NCBI GenBank assembly: GCA_964458255.1
Contig: CAYWHY010000041.1
Span: forward strand, 1 to 13,132
DNA: 13,132 nt
Reading direction: 5' to 3'
From: Suilimivivens sp964458255
GTDB lineage: Bacteria; Bacillota; Clostridia; Lachnospirales; Lachnospiraceae
The translations under genes and the position numbers were made by a program. Each line of letters begins with the position of its first letter. Within the stretch, counting starts at the first letter, position 1. The notes beneath the pieces were generated by a model. That model ran no database searches, was not told the origin of the DNA, and saw nothing but the letters and a program-made list of their open reading frames with translations. This document shows positions 6,248-13,132 of this stretch, piece after piece.

Positions 6248-8353
6248 ATGAAGGAAGAAGTAGGAAGAATAAAGCCTTTACATTTAAAACAGGAAGAATT
6301 AATCAGTAATCTGCCGAAGCAAATCGGTAATGTAAAGCTTGATTACAGCCATTATCCGGGAGAAGATCTTTACAGCGACGGTGTCGTAGAAGATGAGCTG
6401 TTATCTATCGTGAAGACGGCTTCCAGAGTGGAGTATCCGGCGATAATCGAGGAGAAGGGCAGTTGGCCTGTTTTGTATCATTTGTCTCCTTTAAGAGCTA
6501 ATATGGTAGACTGGCTTCCGATAGACAAGAATGCCAAAGTGCTTGAAATCGGTTCCGGTTGCGGAGCCATTACAGATAAATTATCTGAAAAAGCAGGAGA
6601 AGTGACTTGTGTGGATTTATCTGCAAGAAGGAGTCATATCAATGCCTATCGAAATCAGGACAGAGATAATATTACCATTCACGTGGGGAACTTCAGCGAC
6701 ATTGAGCCGGAGCTTCCCTTTGATTATGATTATATATGTTTGATTGGTGTGTTTGAGTATGCACAGTCTTATATTCAGTCGGAAACACCTTATGAAGATT
6801 TTGTTAAAATCATGAGGAAGCATGTTAAAAATAACGGACGTATTGTAATTGCCATTGAGAACAAATTCGGTTTAAAATACTGGGCAGGGTGCAAAGAAGA
6901 TCATGTGGGGACATGCTTCAGCGGTTTAGAAGGCTACCCGGATGGTGGTAGTGCCAGAACTTTTACAAGACAGGGATGGGAACGTATCCTGAAAAATTGT
7001 GAGGTAGAAGAGTATTCATTTTATTATCCTTATCCGGATTATAAGTTTCCTACCGTAATATATTCAGATAAAAGACTCCCGGAACTTGGAGAACTTACAA
7101 ATAACATGCGTAATTTTGATAGGGACAGGATGGTACTGTTTAATGAAAAGTATGTATTTGATGGAATTGTGACAGATGGTCTGTTTGATATGTTCTCTAA
7201 TTCTTATATGGTAATCATAGGGAAAGAGCCACAGGTGACTTATGTAAAATACTCTAATGACAGAGCAGGAGAATTTATGCTAAGGACAGAGCTGGCAGAG
7301 GAAGATGGAAAAAAAGAAATCAGAAAGGTACCTCTTTCAAAAGAAGCGGTCGTGCATATAAAAGAAATGGAACGTTCTTATCAACTCCTTTCTGAACGGT
7401 ATGCAGGCAGTGGGCTTTCAGTAAATGCCTGTGAGTGGAAGGAAGAAGGCTACGCGGTATTTCCGTTTGAAAATGGAAGAACCTTGGAAGAAATGCTGGA
7501 TGAATGTCTGGAACGTGATGATATGGAAGGATTTTATCGACTGTTTGACAGATATCTTGAACTGATATCCTATGGAGAAGATAAGCCGGTTGCCGATTAT
7601 GATCTGATATTTGCTAATATTCTTGTTGATGGTGATAAGTGGACAGTAATTGATTATGAATGGACGGTGGAGAAAACAATTCCTTCTAAAGAAATAGCAT
7701 TCAGAGCAGTTTATTGTTATGTTTTGGAGGAAGAAAAAAGAAACAAATTAAATCTTGATTATATAATCGAAAGACTGGGTGTTACGCCGGCAGAGGCAGA
7801 TGAGTATCGCAAGGCGGAATTAAAATTCCAAAAGGAGGTAACCGGTAAGCGTAAATCCATGGGCGAAATCCGTGCGACTATCGGTACTTATTCGGTAGAC
7901 CCTAAGATGCTCATGGAAAGATATCTCCAGGAAATCCTTGATAAAAGAATGCAAGTATATTTAGACCGGGGAAACGGTTTTTCGGAGGCAGATTCTTACT
8001 ATATGCCGGATATCTATGAGTCAGAAAATCTGATAGAGGCAGAAATTCCTTTTGACGGGAATGTGACGGCACTTCGAATTGATCCTGCAGACAGATGTTG
8101 TGTGGTGAAGGTGAAGGAATTGCTGGTAAATGGAAGTGTAGTTCCTCTTAATAAGAAGTCTGTTATTACAAATGGTGTGAATTTGGAGGAAGATTCTTTT
8201 GTATTTGCGACAACGGATCCTAACATGACGATTCGGATGGAAGGTTTGCCGGTACAGGGAGAGAATACTCTTTCGGTAAAATTGGAAATTGCACCGTTGA
8301 CAGAAGAACTTGCAGGTACGATTGCAATCGGCACAAAGAAATTGTTTCGTTAA
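6248..8353 (+). CDS. Methyltransferase fused to a kinase-like domain (WbdD-like chain-terminator candidate)
   Basis: Residues about 80-260 form a class I SAM methyltransferase: motif I VLEIGSGCGAIT (98-109), acidic VDLS (D123), then LIGVFEYAQ and IVIAIENKFG. Residues about 330-500 resemble an aminoglycoside-phosphotransferase/kinase fold: a possible ATP lysine in IRKVPL (K360), a catalytic-loop-like DLIFANIL with D452 and N457 at the HxDxxxxN spacing, and VIDYE with metal-binding-like D469. A beta-rich tail spans about 585-701. The size (701) and the MTase-then-kinase order match E. coli WbdD, which methylates and phosphorylates the O-antigen end; the long coiled coil of WbdD is not evident. 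ATG 6248 is preferred over ATG 6245 because GGAG at 6239-6242 is five rather than two bases away. It follows wzt by 14 bases. The methyltransferase is certain, the kinase probable, and the capping role an inference. Confidence 0.85.
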   Translation: MKEEVGRIKPLHLKQEELISNLPKQIGNVKLDYSHYPGEDLYSDGVVEDELLSIVKTASRVEYPAIIEEKGSWPVLYHLSPLRANMVDWLPIDKNAKVLEIGSGCGAITDKLSEKAGEVTCVDLSARRSHINAYRNQDRDNITIHVGNFSDIEPELPFDYDYICLIGVFEYAQSYIQSETPYEDFVKIMRKHVKNNGRIVIAIENKFGLKYWAGCKEDHVGTCFSGLEGYPDGGSARTFTRQGWERILKNCEVEEYSFYYPYPDYKFPTVIYSDKRLPELGELTNNMRNFDRDRMVLFNEKYVFDGIVTDGLFDMFSNSYMVIIGKEPQVTYVKYSNDRAGEFMLRTELAEEDGKKEIRKVPLSKEAVVHIKEMERSYQLLSERYAGSGLSVNACEWKEEGYAVFPFENGRTLEEMLDECLERDDMEGFYRLFDRYLELISYGEDKPVADYDLIFANILVDGDKWTVIDYEWTVEKTIPSKEIAFRAVYCYVLEEEKRNKLNLDYIIERLGVTPAEADEYRKAELKFQKEVTGKRKSMGEIRATIGTYSVDPKMLMERYLQEILDKRMQVYLDRGNGFSEADSYYMPDIYESENLIEAEIPFDGNVTALRIDPADRCCVVKVKELLVNGSVVPLNKKSVITNGVNLEEDSFVFATTDPNMTIRMEGLPVQGENTLSVKLEIAPLTEELAGTIAIGTKKLFR

Positions 8354-8405
8354 AGCGGTATTTGATAAAAAAGCGATATTCAGGCGCGGAAAGGAAGCAA
8401 AAGAC

Positions 8406-10616
8406 GTGGCTTCGCTGAAACAGAGTTTAAAACATGTTCTTATCCACAGGCAGCAAAAAAGGTATGAAAAAGAGCTTACAGCAAAAAAAATGTCCTATGA
8501 TACATGGATAAAGAAGCAAGAACGGGCAATTAGAATTGACGATATTATTGTTCGTGAAACTAAAAAATGTCTGACAACTGAAATACAGGAAGATTCCGAT
8601 GCAAGAGATGAAGAAGAAAATGAAGGATTACATTCAAAAAATGTCGTTGCGTGTCGCTTTTTTGAAGTTTTTAACGAAAAAAGCCCCCAAAAAGAAAAAA
8701 TCTCTTTTTGTATGTTGCCTCCGGAAGTAAGCTGTGAAACAAAAACTTCCAAAATGCGGTCAATTTTGGAAAATTGTGAAGCGGATGTTATTTTATTTCA
8801 GGTTTCTGATGGTGAGTTGGCAGATTTTGCACTTCCTTTACTGTATGGTAAATTGTGCGAAAATAAAAATATAATTTTGATTTACGGTGATGAAGATGTC
8901 GTTAAAGATGGAATAAGACAAAACCCGTGGTTGAAACCGGACTGGTCGCCCGATACGTTTTTGTCCGGCTTTTATTTTGGAAGCTTAGTTGCCGTAAGGA
9001 GAAACGAGCTGCTTGCCGCCGTTGAGGAGCTTACAGATACATCGGAAAATATGTTGTATTGTCTTTGTGAGCGCGTGCTTAAGACGGGTGGGGGATTTGA
9101 AATAAGAAAAGATAATAAAGAAATGCCGGCAGTGCATATTCCGGAGATCCTGTTCCATAGTAAAACGGAAGGTTATTATATGGTAAATAAATGGGAACTT
9201 CCGGAAGAAGAGCAGGATAATCAGAACAATGAGCGGAAAGACAAAACAAAAAATGAAAACAGCAGGTCACTTGTTTCCGTTATCATTCCGTCTAAAGACA
9301 ATCCCGCAGTTCTGTTTACCTGTATTCACTCATTGATCGAAAAGACAGAGTGTGAGTTCCCATATGAAATATTAATAATGGATAACGGGAGTAATGCAGA
9401 GAACAAGGCGTGCATTGAAAAAGAGGTTTTAAGATTCAATCAGGTGGTACAGGAGACAAAGAACTTTTGTGGTATAAAATATTATTACCGGTCGATGGTA
9501 TTTAATTTTTCGCGTATGTGCAATATGGGAGCCGGACTTTCTAAAGGAGAATTTTTACTTTTTTTGAATGATGATATGGAAATTATTCAAAGTAACTGGC
9601 TTACGCTTCTTATGCAGAAAGCGATGCTGTCTTATGCAGGAGCAGTAGGGGCAAAACTTTTGTACCCGGATTCTACGGTTATTCAACATGCGGGAATTAC
9701 CAATTTGAGAGTGGGACCGGCTCACAAGCTGCAGTTTCTCTCTGATGAGGAAAACCATTATTATGGAAAAAACAGAGGGGTCCATGATATGCTGGCGGTT
9801 ACGGGTGCCTGTCTGCTTGTGAAAAAACGGATTTTTGAGAAAGTGGGAGGCTTTTGTGAAGAACTGGCCGTGGCATTTAATGATGTGGATCTTTGCTATC
9901 AAATTTATGAGGCGGGTTACTATAATGTCCAGAGAAATGATGTTATGTTGTATCATCATGAATCCTTAAGCCGGGGAAAAGACGGAGAATCCGAGGAAAA
10001 ACAGCTGCGCCTTTTGAGAGAAAAGGATATTTTATATGAAAGGCATCAAAATATTTACGGCAGTGATCCGTTTTATCACAAATATCTGACAAACGATATG
10101 CTTGAATCTGATTATTCACCGGGGTTCCGGTATCAGGTGACGTTGGATATGCCATGGGCGAAGGTTACTGCGATAGAGCGATTGCCGGAAAATATCAGAG
10201 AGGATAGCTGTGTGGTAATCGGTATGGAATGTGCCATGGACATTTATAAGTGGAAGTATGGCATTTCATCAGAAAAGGGAGAAAAAGAGCCGGATTCGGA
10301 AGATGTGGGCTATTATTTTCAAGGATATTCTTTTATAATTGGTTCAGATAACGCGTGTTACAAAAAAACATTATTGCTTGAAAATAAGGAAAATAAGCAG
10401 ATTTTTTATATTGATATCGAAGACAGGTACAGACCGGATATCAGGAAAAACCTAAAAGATCAGTTAAATGTAGATTTAACGGGTTTTGCAGCCAAAGTAA
10501 GATTTGCGGATATTCCGGAAGGGGAGTATCGGTTTGGTATGCTTGCGGAAGATAAGTGTTCCAGACTGAAACTGGTAAACTTTAGCAGCTGGGTGCTACA
10601 GAAAGAAGGAAATTGA
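8406..10616 (+). CDS. Tandem GT2 glycosyltransferase with degenerate first domain
   Basis: Cytoplasmic glycosyltransferase expected to add sugars, plausibly rhamnose, to the exported glycan. Numbering from GTG 8406 (736 residues): helical, basic N-terminus; a decayed GT2 domain (about 78-262) that keeps the back half (LIYGDEDVV, PWLKPDWSPDTFLSG) but lacks the usual VSVIIPTYN opening and has VSDG (133-136) where a DHDD is expected; a charged linker; an intact GT2 domain (about 289-528) with VSVIIPSKD, LNDDME (387-392), AVTGACLLV, NDVDLC (492-497) and HHESLSRG; then a beta-rich tail (about 568-736). The start is uncertain: no ATG precedes 8490. GTG 8406 has AAGGA ten bases upstream; a TTG at 8310 would overlap the previous gene by 44 bases with no ribosome binding site. 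The gene overlaps a TTG reading of the next one only at its stop. Confidence 0.88.
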   Translation: MASLKQSLKHVLIHRQQKRYEKELTAKKMSYDTWIKKQERAIRIDDIIVRETKKCLTTEIQEDSDARDEEENEGLHSKNVVACRFFEVFNEKSPQKEKISFCMLPPEVSCETKTSKMRSILENCEADVILFQVSDGELADFALPLLYGKLCENKNIILIYGDEDVVKDGIRQNPWLKPDWSPDTFLSGFYFGSLVAVRRNELLAAVEELTDTSENMLYCLCERVLKTGGGFEIRKDNKEMPAVHIPEILFHSKTEGYYMVNKWELPEEEQDNQNNERKDKTKNENSRSLVSVIIPSKDNPAVLFTCIHSLIEKTECEFPYEILIMDNGSNAENKACIEKEVLRFNQVVQETKNFCGIKYYYRSMVFNFSRMCNMGAGLSKGEFLLFLNDDMEIIQSNWLTLLMQKAMLSYAGAVGAKLLYPDSTVIQHAGITNLRVGPAHKLQFLSDEENHYYGKNRGVHDMLAVTGACLLVKKRIFEKVGGFCEELAVAFNDVDLCYQIYEAGYYNVQRNDVMLYHHESLSRGKDGESEEKQLRLLREKDILYERHQNIYGSDPFYHKYLTNDMLESDYSPGFRYQVTLDMPWAKVTAIERLPENIREDSCVVIGMECAMDIYKWKYGISSEKGEKEPDSEDVGYYFQGYSFIIGSDNACYKKTLLLENKENKQIFYIDIEDRYRPDIRKNLKDQLNVDLTGFAAKVRFADIPEGEYRFGMLAEDKCSRLKLVNFSSWVLQKEGN

Positions 10617-10618
10617 TT

Positions 10619-12640
10619 ATGGATTACAGGGAAGCCTACGAAAAAGAGCATATTAAGACCGCTGATTTGGCTGAGAGAGTGGCTGTCTTGGAGGCAAAAA
10701 ACGAAGAACTTACCTTTCGATTAAACAGAATAAAGAATAATCCGCTTTGGAAGGCATCTGCACCTTTGCGTAAAGGCATGCATTTTGCCATTCGTCAGAA
10801 GGACAGGCTTAGAAATTGCGGTAATCTGCGCGGTGTGGTTGCCAAGCTGAAATATAAGGGCATTGAAAAGCAGGCGATGGAGCGTTACGGCACCAAAAGT
10901 TTTCCGGACGAAACGGAAAGAAAACGCCAACAGGAGACGGTATTTGAAAAACGGGTAAAAATCAGTATTCTGGTGCCACTCTACAATACACCTGAAAAAT
11001 TCCTGAGAGAAATGATAGAATCTGTAACAAACCAGACTTATGATAACTGGGAGCTTTGTCTTGCGGACGGTTCCGATACGGAACATGCTTATGTAGGACA
11101 AATTTGTGCGGAATATATTACAAAAGTGGAAGAAAACGGCAAAGAAAGCCGCATTGTTTATCAGAAACTTGAGAAAAACAGCGGTATTTCAGGTAATACC
11201 AATGAATGTCTGAAGCTTTCAACGGGAGAATATATCGGTTTGTTTGATCATGATGATATTTTGCATCCGAGTGCACTTTATGAATATGTGAAGGTGATTA
11301 ACGAGCAGGGGGCTGATTACATATACTGTGATGAGACGACCTTTAAAGGAAACGACATTAATCATATGCTGACGATGCATTTTAAACCGGATTATGCGAT
11401 TGATAATCTGCGTGCCAACAATTATATTTGTCATTTCAGCGTTTTTGCAAGAGAACTTTTGGACGGAACAGAACTCTTCCGGTCTAAATTTGACGGAAGC
11501 CAGGATCATGATATGATTCTGAGACTTACCGACCGCGCGAAGAAGGTGGTACATGTGCCGAAACTTCTCTATTATTGGCGTTCCCATTCAGGAAGTGTAG
11601 CTTCCGGTATTGATGCCAAGCCATATGCAGTGCAGGCTGCGAAAGGTGCCGTGGCAGACCATTTGAAACGTCATGGCTATGAACATTTTCAGATTACATC
11701 CACCAGAGCTTTTGAGACAATTTTTAAAATCCGGTATTCGATTATAGGAAATCCCAAGATTTCCATTGTCATTGCCAATAAAGACCATGTAAAAGATTTA
11801 AAACGCTGTATTACATCCATTATAGAAAAATCCACATATGAGAATTATGAGATAGTAGTGGTGGAAAATAACAGTACAAGTAAGGAAATTTTTGATTATT
11901 ATAAAGAGTTGGAAGATGTAGAACAGGTAAAGGTGGTAACCTGTGAACCCAAAGCGGATGCCGCAAAAGAAAGCGCCGGCGAAGGGGATGCGGCAAAACC
12001 GGGCTTCAATTATTCGGCAGTGAATAATTTCGGCGTGGCACATACCACAGGTGATTATATCCTGCTTCTTAACAACGATACCCAGGTGATTACCGTTAAC
12101 TGGATGGAAGAACTTTTAATGTATGCCCAGAGAGAGGATGTAGGTGCCGTAGGCGGCAAGCTTTATTATGAAAACAAAACCATTCAGCATGCAGGAGTGG
12201 TGCTTGCATTGGGTGCACATCGTACGGCCGGCCACAGTCATTACGGACAGCACAGAGAGAATCTGGGATATATGGGAAGACTTTGTTATGCCCAGAATGT
12301 TTCTGCGGTAACGGGTGCCTGCCTTCTGGTAAAAAAGAGCCTGTTTGAGGAAGTGGGCGGTCTGGACGAAGGATTTGCCATTTCCTTAAATGATGTGGAT
12401 TTTTGTCTGAAACTCAGGGAAAAAGGGCTTCTTAATGTGTTTACGCCTTTTGCGGAGCTTTATCATTTTGAATCCATATCAAGGGGACTTGATGTTCAGG
12501 GAGAAAAAGCGGAGCGTTATAACAAAGAGTCTGAAAAATTCAGGACCAGGTGGAAAGAGGTGCTGGAAGCGGGAGACCCTTATTACAATATCAACTTTTC
12601 ACTTGACAGAAGTGACTTTGCTTTGAAAATAGAATGGTAG
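10619..12640 (+). CDS. Tandem GT2 glycosyltransferase, both domains intact
   Basis: 673 residues from ATG 10619, chosen because AGAAGGA at 10604-10610 is eight bases upstream and because an in-frame TTG at 10613 would only add two residues. Order: short coiled coil (about 10-40) followed by the NNPLWKASAPLRKG motif common at the N-terminus of such GTs; GT2 domain A (about 114-330) with ISILVPLYN, NSGISGNTN, FDHDD (DHDD 210-213) and a QDHDM acceptor-side motif; GT2 domain B (about 380-625) with ISIVIANKD, LLLNNDT (NND 485-487), VTGACLLV, NDVDFC (591-596) and ELYHFESISRG. Two active sites in one chain suggest it builds a two-linkage repeat or alternates linkages; rhamnosyl transfer is inferred from the rfb genes. 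A low-complexity insert sits in domain B. It follows the previous stop by two bases, so coupled translation is likely. Confidence 0.92.
   Translation: MDYREAYEKEHIKTADLAERVAVLEAKNEELTFRLNRIKNNPLWKASAPLRKGMHFAIRQKDRLRNCGNLRGVVAKLKYKGIEKQAMERYGTKSFPDETERKRQQETVFEKRVKISILVPLYNTPEKFLREMIESVTNQTYDNWELCLADGSDTEHAYVGQICAEYITKVEENGKESRIVYQKLEKNSGISGNTNECLKLSTGEYIGLFDHDDILHPSALYEYVKVINEQGADYIYCDETTFKGNDINHMLTMHFKPDYAIDNLRANNYICHFSVFARELLDGTELFRSKFDGSQDHDMILRLTDRAKKVVHVPKLLYYWRSHSGSVASGIDAKPYAVQAAKGAVADHLKRHGYEHFQITSTRAFETIFKIRYSIIGNPKISIVIANKDHVKDLKRCITSIIEKSTYENYEIVVVENNSTSKEIFDYYKELEDVEQVKVVTCEPKADAAKESAGEGDAAKPGFNYSAVNNFGVAHTTGDYILLLNNDTQVITVNWMEELLMYAQREDVGAVGGKLYYENKTIQHAGVVLALGAHRTAGHSHYGQHRENLGYMGRLCYAQNVSAVTGACLLVKKSLFEEVGGLDEGFAISLNDVDFCLKLREKGLLNVFTPFAELYHFESISRGLDVQGEKAERYNKESEKFRTRWKEVLEAGDPYYNINFSLDRSDFALKIEW
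11951..12002 (+). repeat. Imperfect 30-bp duplication forming an Ala/Lys/Glu insert in the second GT2
   Basis: GATGCCGCAAAA at 11957-11968 and GATGCGGCAAAA at 11987-11998 are 30 bases apart, with 15 of 19 bases matching around them. The stretch encodes a low-complexity insert (KADAAKESAG then EGDAAKPG) between a beta strand and the FNYSAVNN motif, where related GT2 domains normally have a short loop. Confidence 0.5.
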
Positions 12641-12651
12641 TGTGATATACT
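12623..12651 (+). promoter_or_regulatory. Sigma-A-type promoter for the phosphoglucomutase gene
   Basis: TTGAAA at 12623-12628 and TATACT at 12646-12651 are separated by exactly 17 bases, with an extended -10 TG at 12643-12644. Transcription should start near 12658, ten or so bases before the ribosome binding site. The -35 lies within the last codons of the upstream glycosyltransferase. No hairpin terminator separates the two genes, so operon read-through may add to this promoter. Confidence 0.7.
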
Positions 12652-12681
12652 TAAAAAGAATAATTTTCAGGAGGAGCCAAT

Positions 12682-13132
12682 ATGAGTTACAGAGAGCAGT
12701 ATGATTTTTGGTTAAATGATTCTTATTTCGATGAAGCAACCAAGGAAGAACTTCGCAATATTGCAGCAGATGAGAAAGAAATAGAAGATCGTTTTTATAA
12801 GGAATTGGAATTTGGAACCGGTGGTCTTCGCGGTGTTATCGGTGCAGGCACCAACCGTATGAATATTTACACGGTAAGAAAAGCTACCCAGGGGCTTGCA
12901 AATTATATTATCAGGCAGGGCGGCAAAGACAGAGGGGTAGCAATTGCATACGATTCCAGAAGAATGTCACCGGAATTTGCAGATGAAGCAGCACTTTGTC
13001 TCGCAGCAAATGGTATTAAGGCTTACGTGTTTGATGCACTTCGTCCCACACCTGAGCTTTCTTTTGCACTTCGCACATTACATTGTATTTCCGGTATTGT
13101 GATCACAGCAAGCCATAATCCTCCGGAATATA
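12682..13132 (+). CDS. pgcA: Phosphoglucomutase/phosphomannomutase (3' truncated)
   Basis: Alpha-D-phosphohexomutase that interconverts glucose-6-phosphate and glucose-1-phosphate, the substrate of RfbA and other sugar-nucleotide enzymes. The first 150 residues are visible and the gene runs off the right edge. It has an acidic helical N-terminus, then the characteristic LEFGTGGLRG (42-51), the ribose/phosphate-contact AYDSRRMS (89-96), RPTPELSFA (121-129) and the active-site TASHNPPEY (142-150) with the phosphoserine S144. ATG 12682 follows a near-perfect AGGAGGAG at 12669-12676 with five bases of spacing, suggesting strong translation. The family (long-type PgcA of about 560-580 residues in Firmicutes) fits the N-terminal pattern, but specificity for glucose rather than mannose cannot be read from this part. 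Confidence 0.95.
   Translation, partial: MSYREQYDFWLNDSYFDEATKEELRNIAADEKEIEDRFYKELEFGTGGLRGVIGAGTNRMNIYTVRKATQGLANYIIRQGGKDRGVAIAYDSRRMSPEFADEAALCLAANGIKAYVFDALRPTPELSFALRTLHCISGIVITASHNPPEY

Noticed and set aside
9555..9959. 134-residue minus-strand frame inside the first glycosyltransferase
   Set aside because: It overlaps the conserved GT2 catalytic core on the other strand and has no recognisable features.
12641..12681. Intrinsic terminator between the second glycosyltransferase and the mutase
   Set aside because: No stem-loop with a U-tract is present in the gap; the AT-rich bases fit the promoter and leader instead.

Overview
The window looks like a chromosomal segment from a low-to-moderate GC Gram-positive anaerobe of the Clostridia, most likely Lachnospiraceae. 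This is an inference from protein style, AT-leaning codon use, strong AGGAG-type ribosome binding sites and GT2 architectures typical of that family; no rRNA or tRNA marker is present. All genes lie on the + strand and no stretch above 300 bases lacks a gene.

Layout. (1) 1-1184: the 3' part of a secreted cell-wall hydrolase: Pro/Thr-rich repeat stalk, cell-wall-binding-type repeats, GH25 lysozyme domain. (2) 1223-3837: rfbB, rfbA and rfbC, three of the four dTDP-L-rhamnose enzymes; rfbD is absent. (3) 3844-6233: a two-component polysaccharide ABC exporter, a Wzm-type permease interrupted by a one-base frameshift and a Wzt-type ATPase with a C-terminal Wzt_C-like sugar-binding domain. (4) 6248-8353: a ~700-residue protein that I read as a SAM methyltransferase fused to an aminoglycoside-phosphotransferase/protein-kinase-like domain and a beta-rich tail. 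(5) 8406-12640: two large tandem-domain GT2 glycosyltransferases; in the first one the N-terminal GT2 domain is degenerate. (6) 12682-end: the start of a phosphoglucomutase/phosphomannomutase with its own good sigma-A-type promoter.

Working model. Phosphoglucomutase supplies glucose-1-phosphate; RfbA, RfbB and RfbC (with an RfbD encoded elsewhere) make dTDP-rhamnose; the two GT2 proteins assemble a rhamnose-containing glycan in the cytoplasm; Wzm/Wzt exports it. The most interesting element is the methyltransferase-kinase fusion beside a Wzt with a C-terminal binding domain. In E. coli O9a, WbdD (methyltransferase plus kinase) caps the non-reducing end of the O-antigen and the Wzt C-terminal domain recognises that cap before export. 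The same pairing here suggests a Gram-positive cap-and-recognise chain termination system. This is an inference from motifs and context. In the sequence as given the permease is split, so the export step may be off, phase-variable, or affected by a sequencing error.
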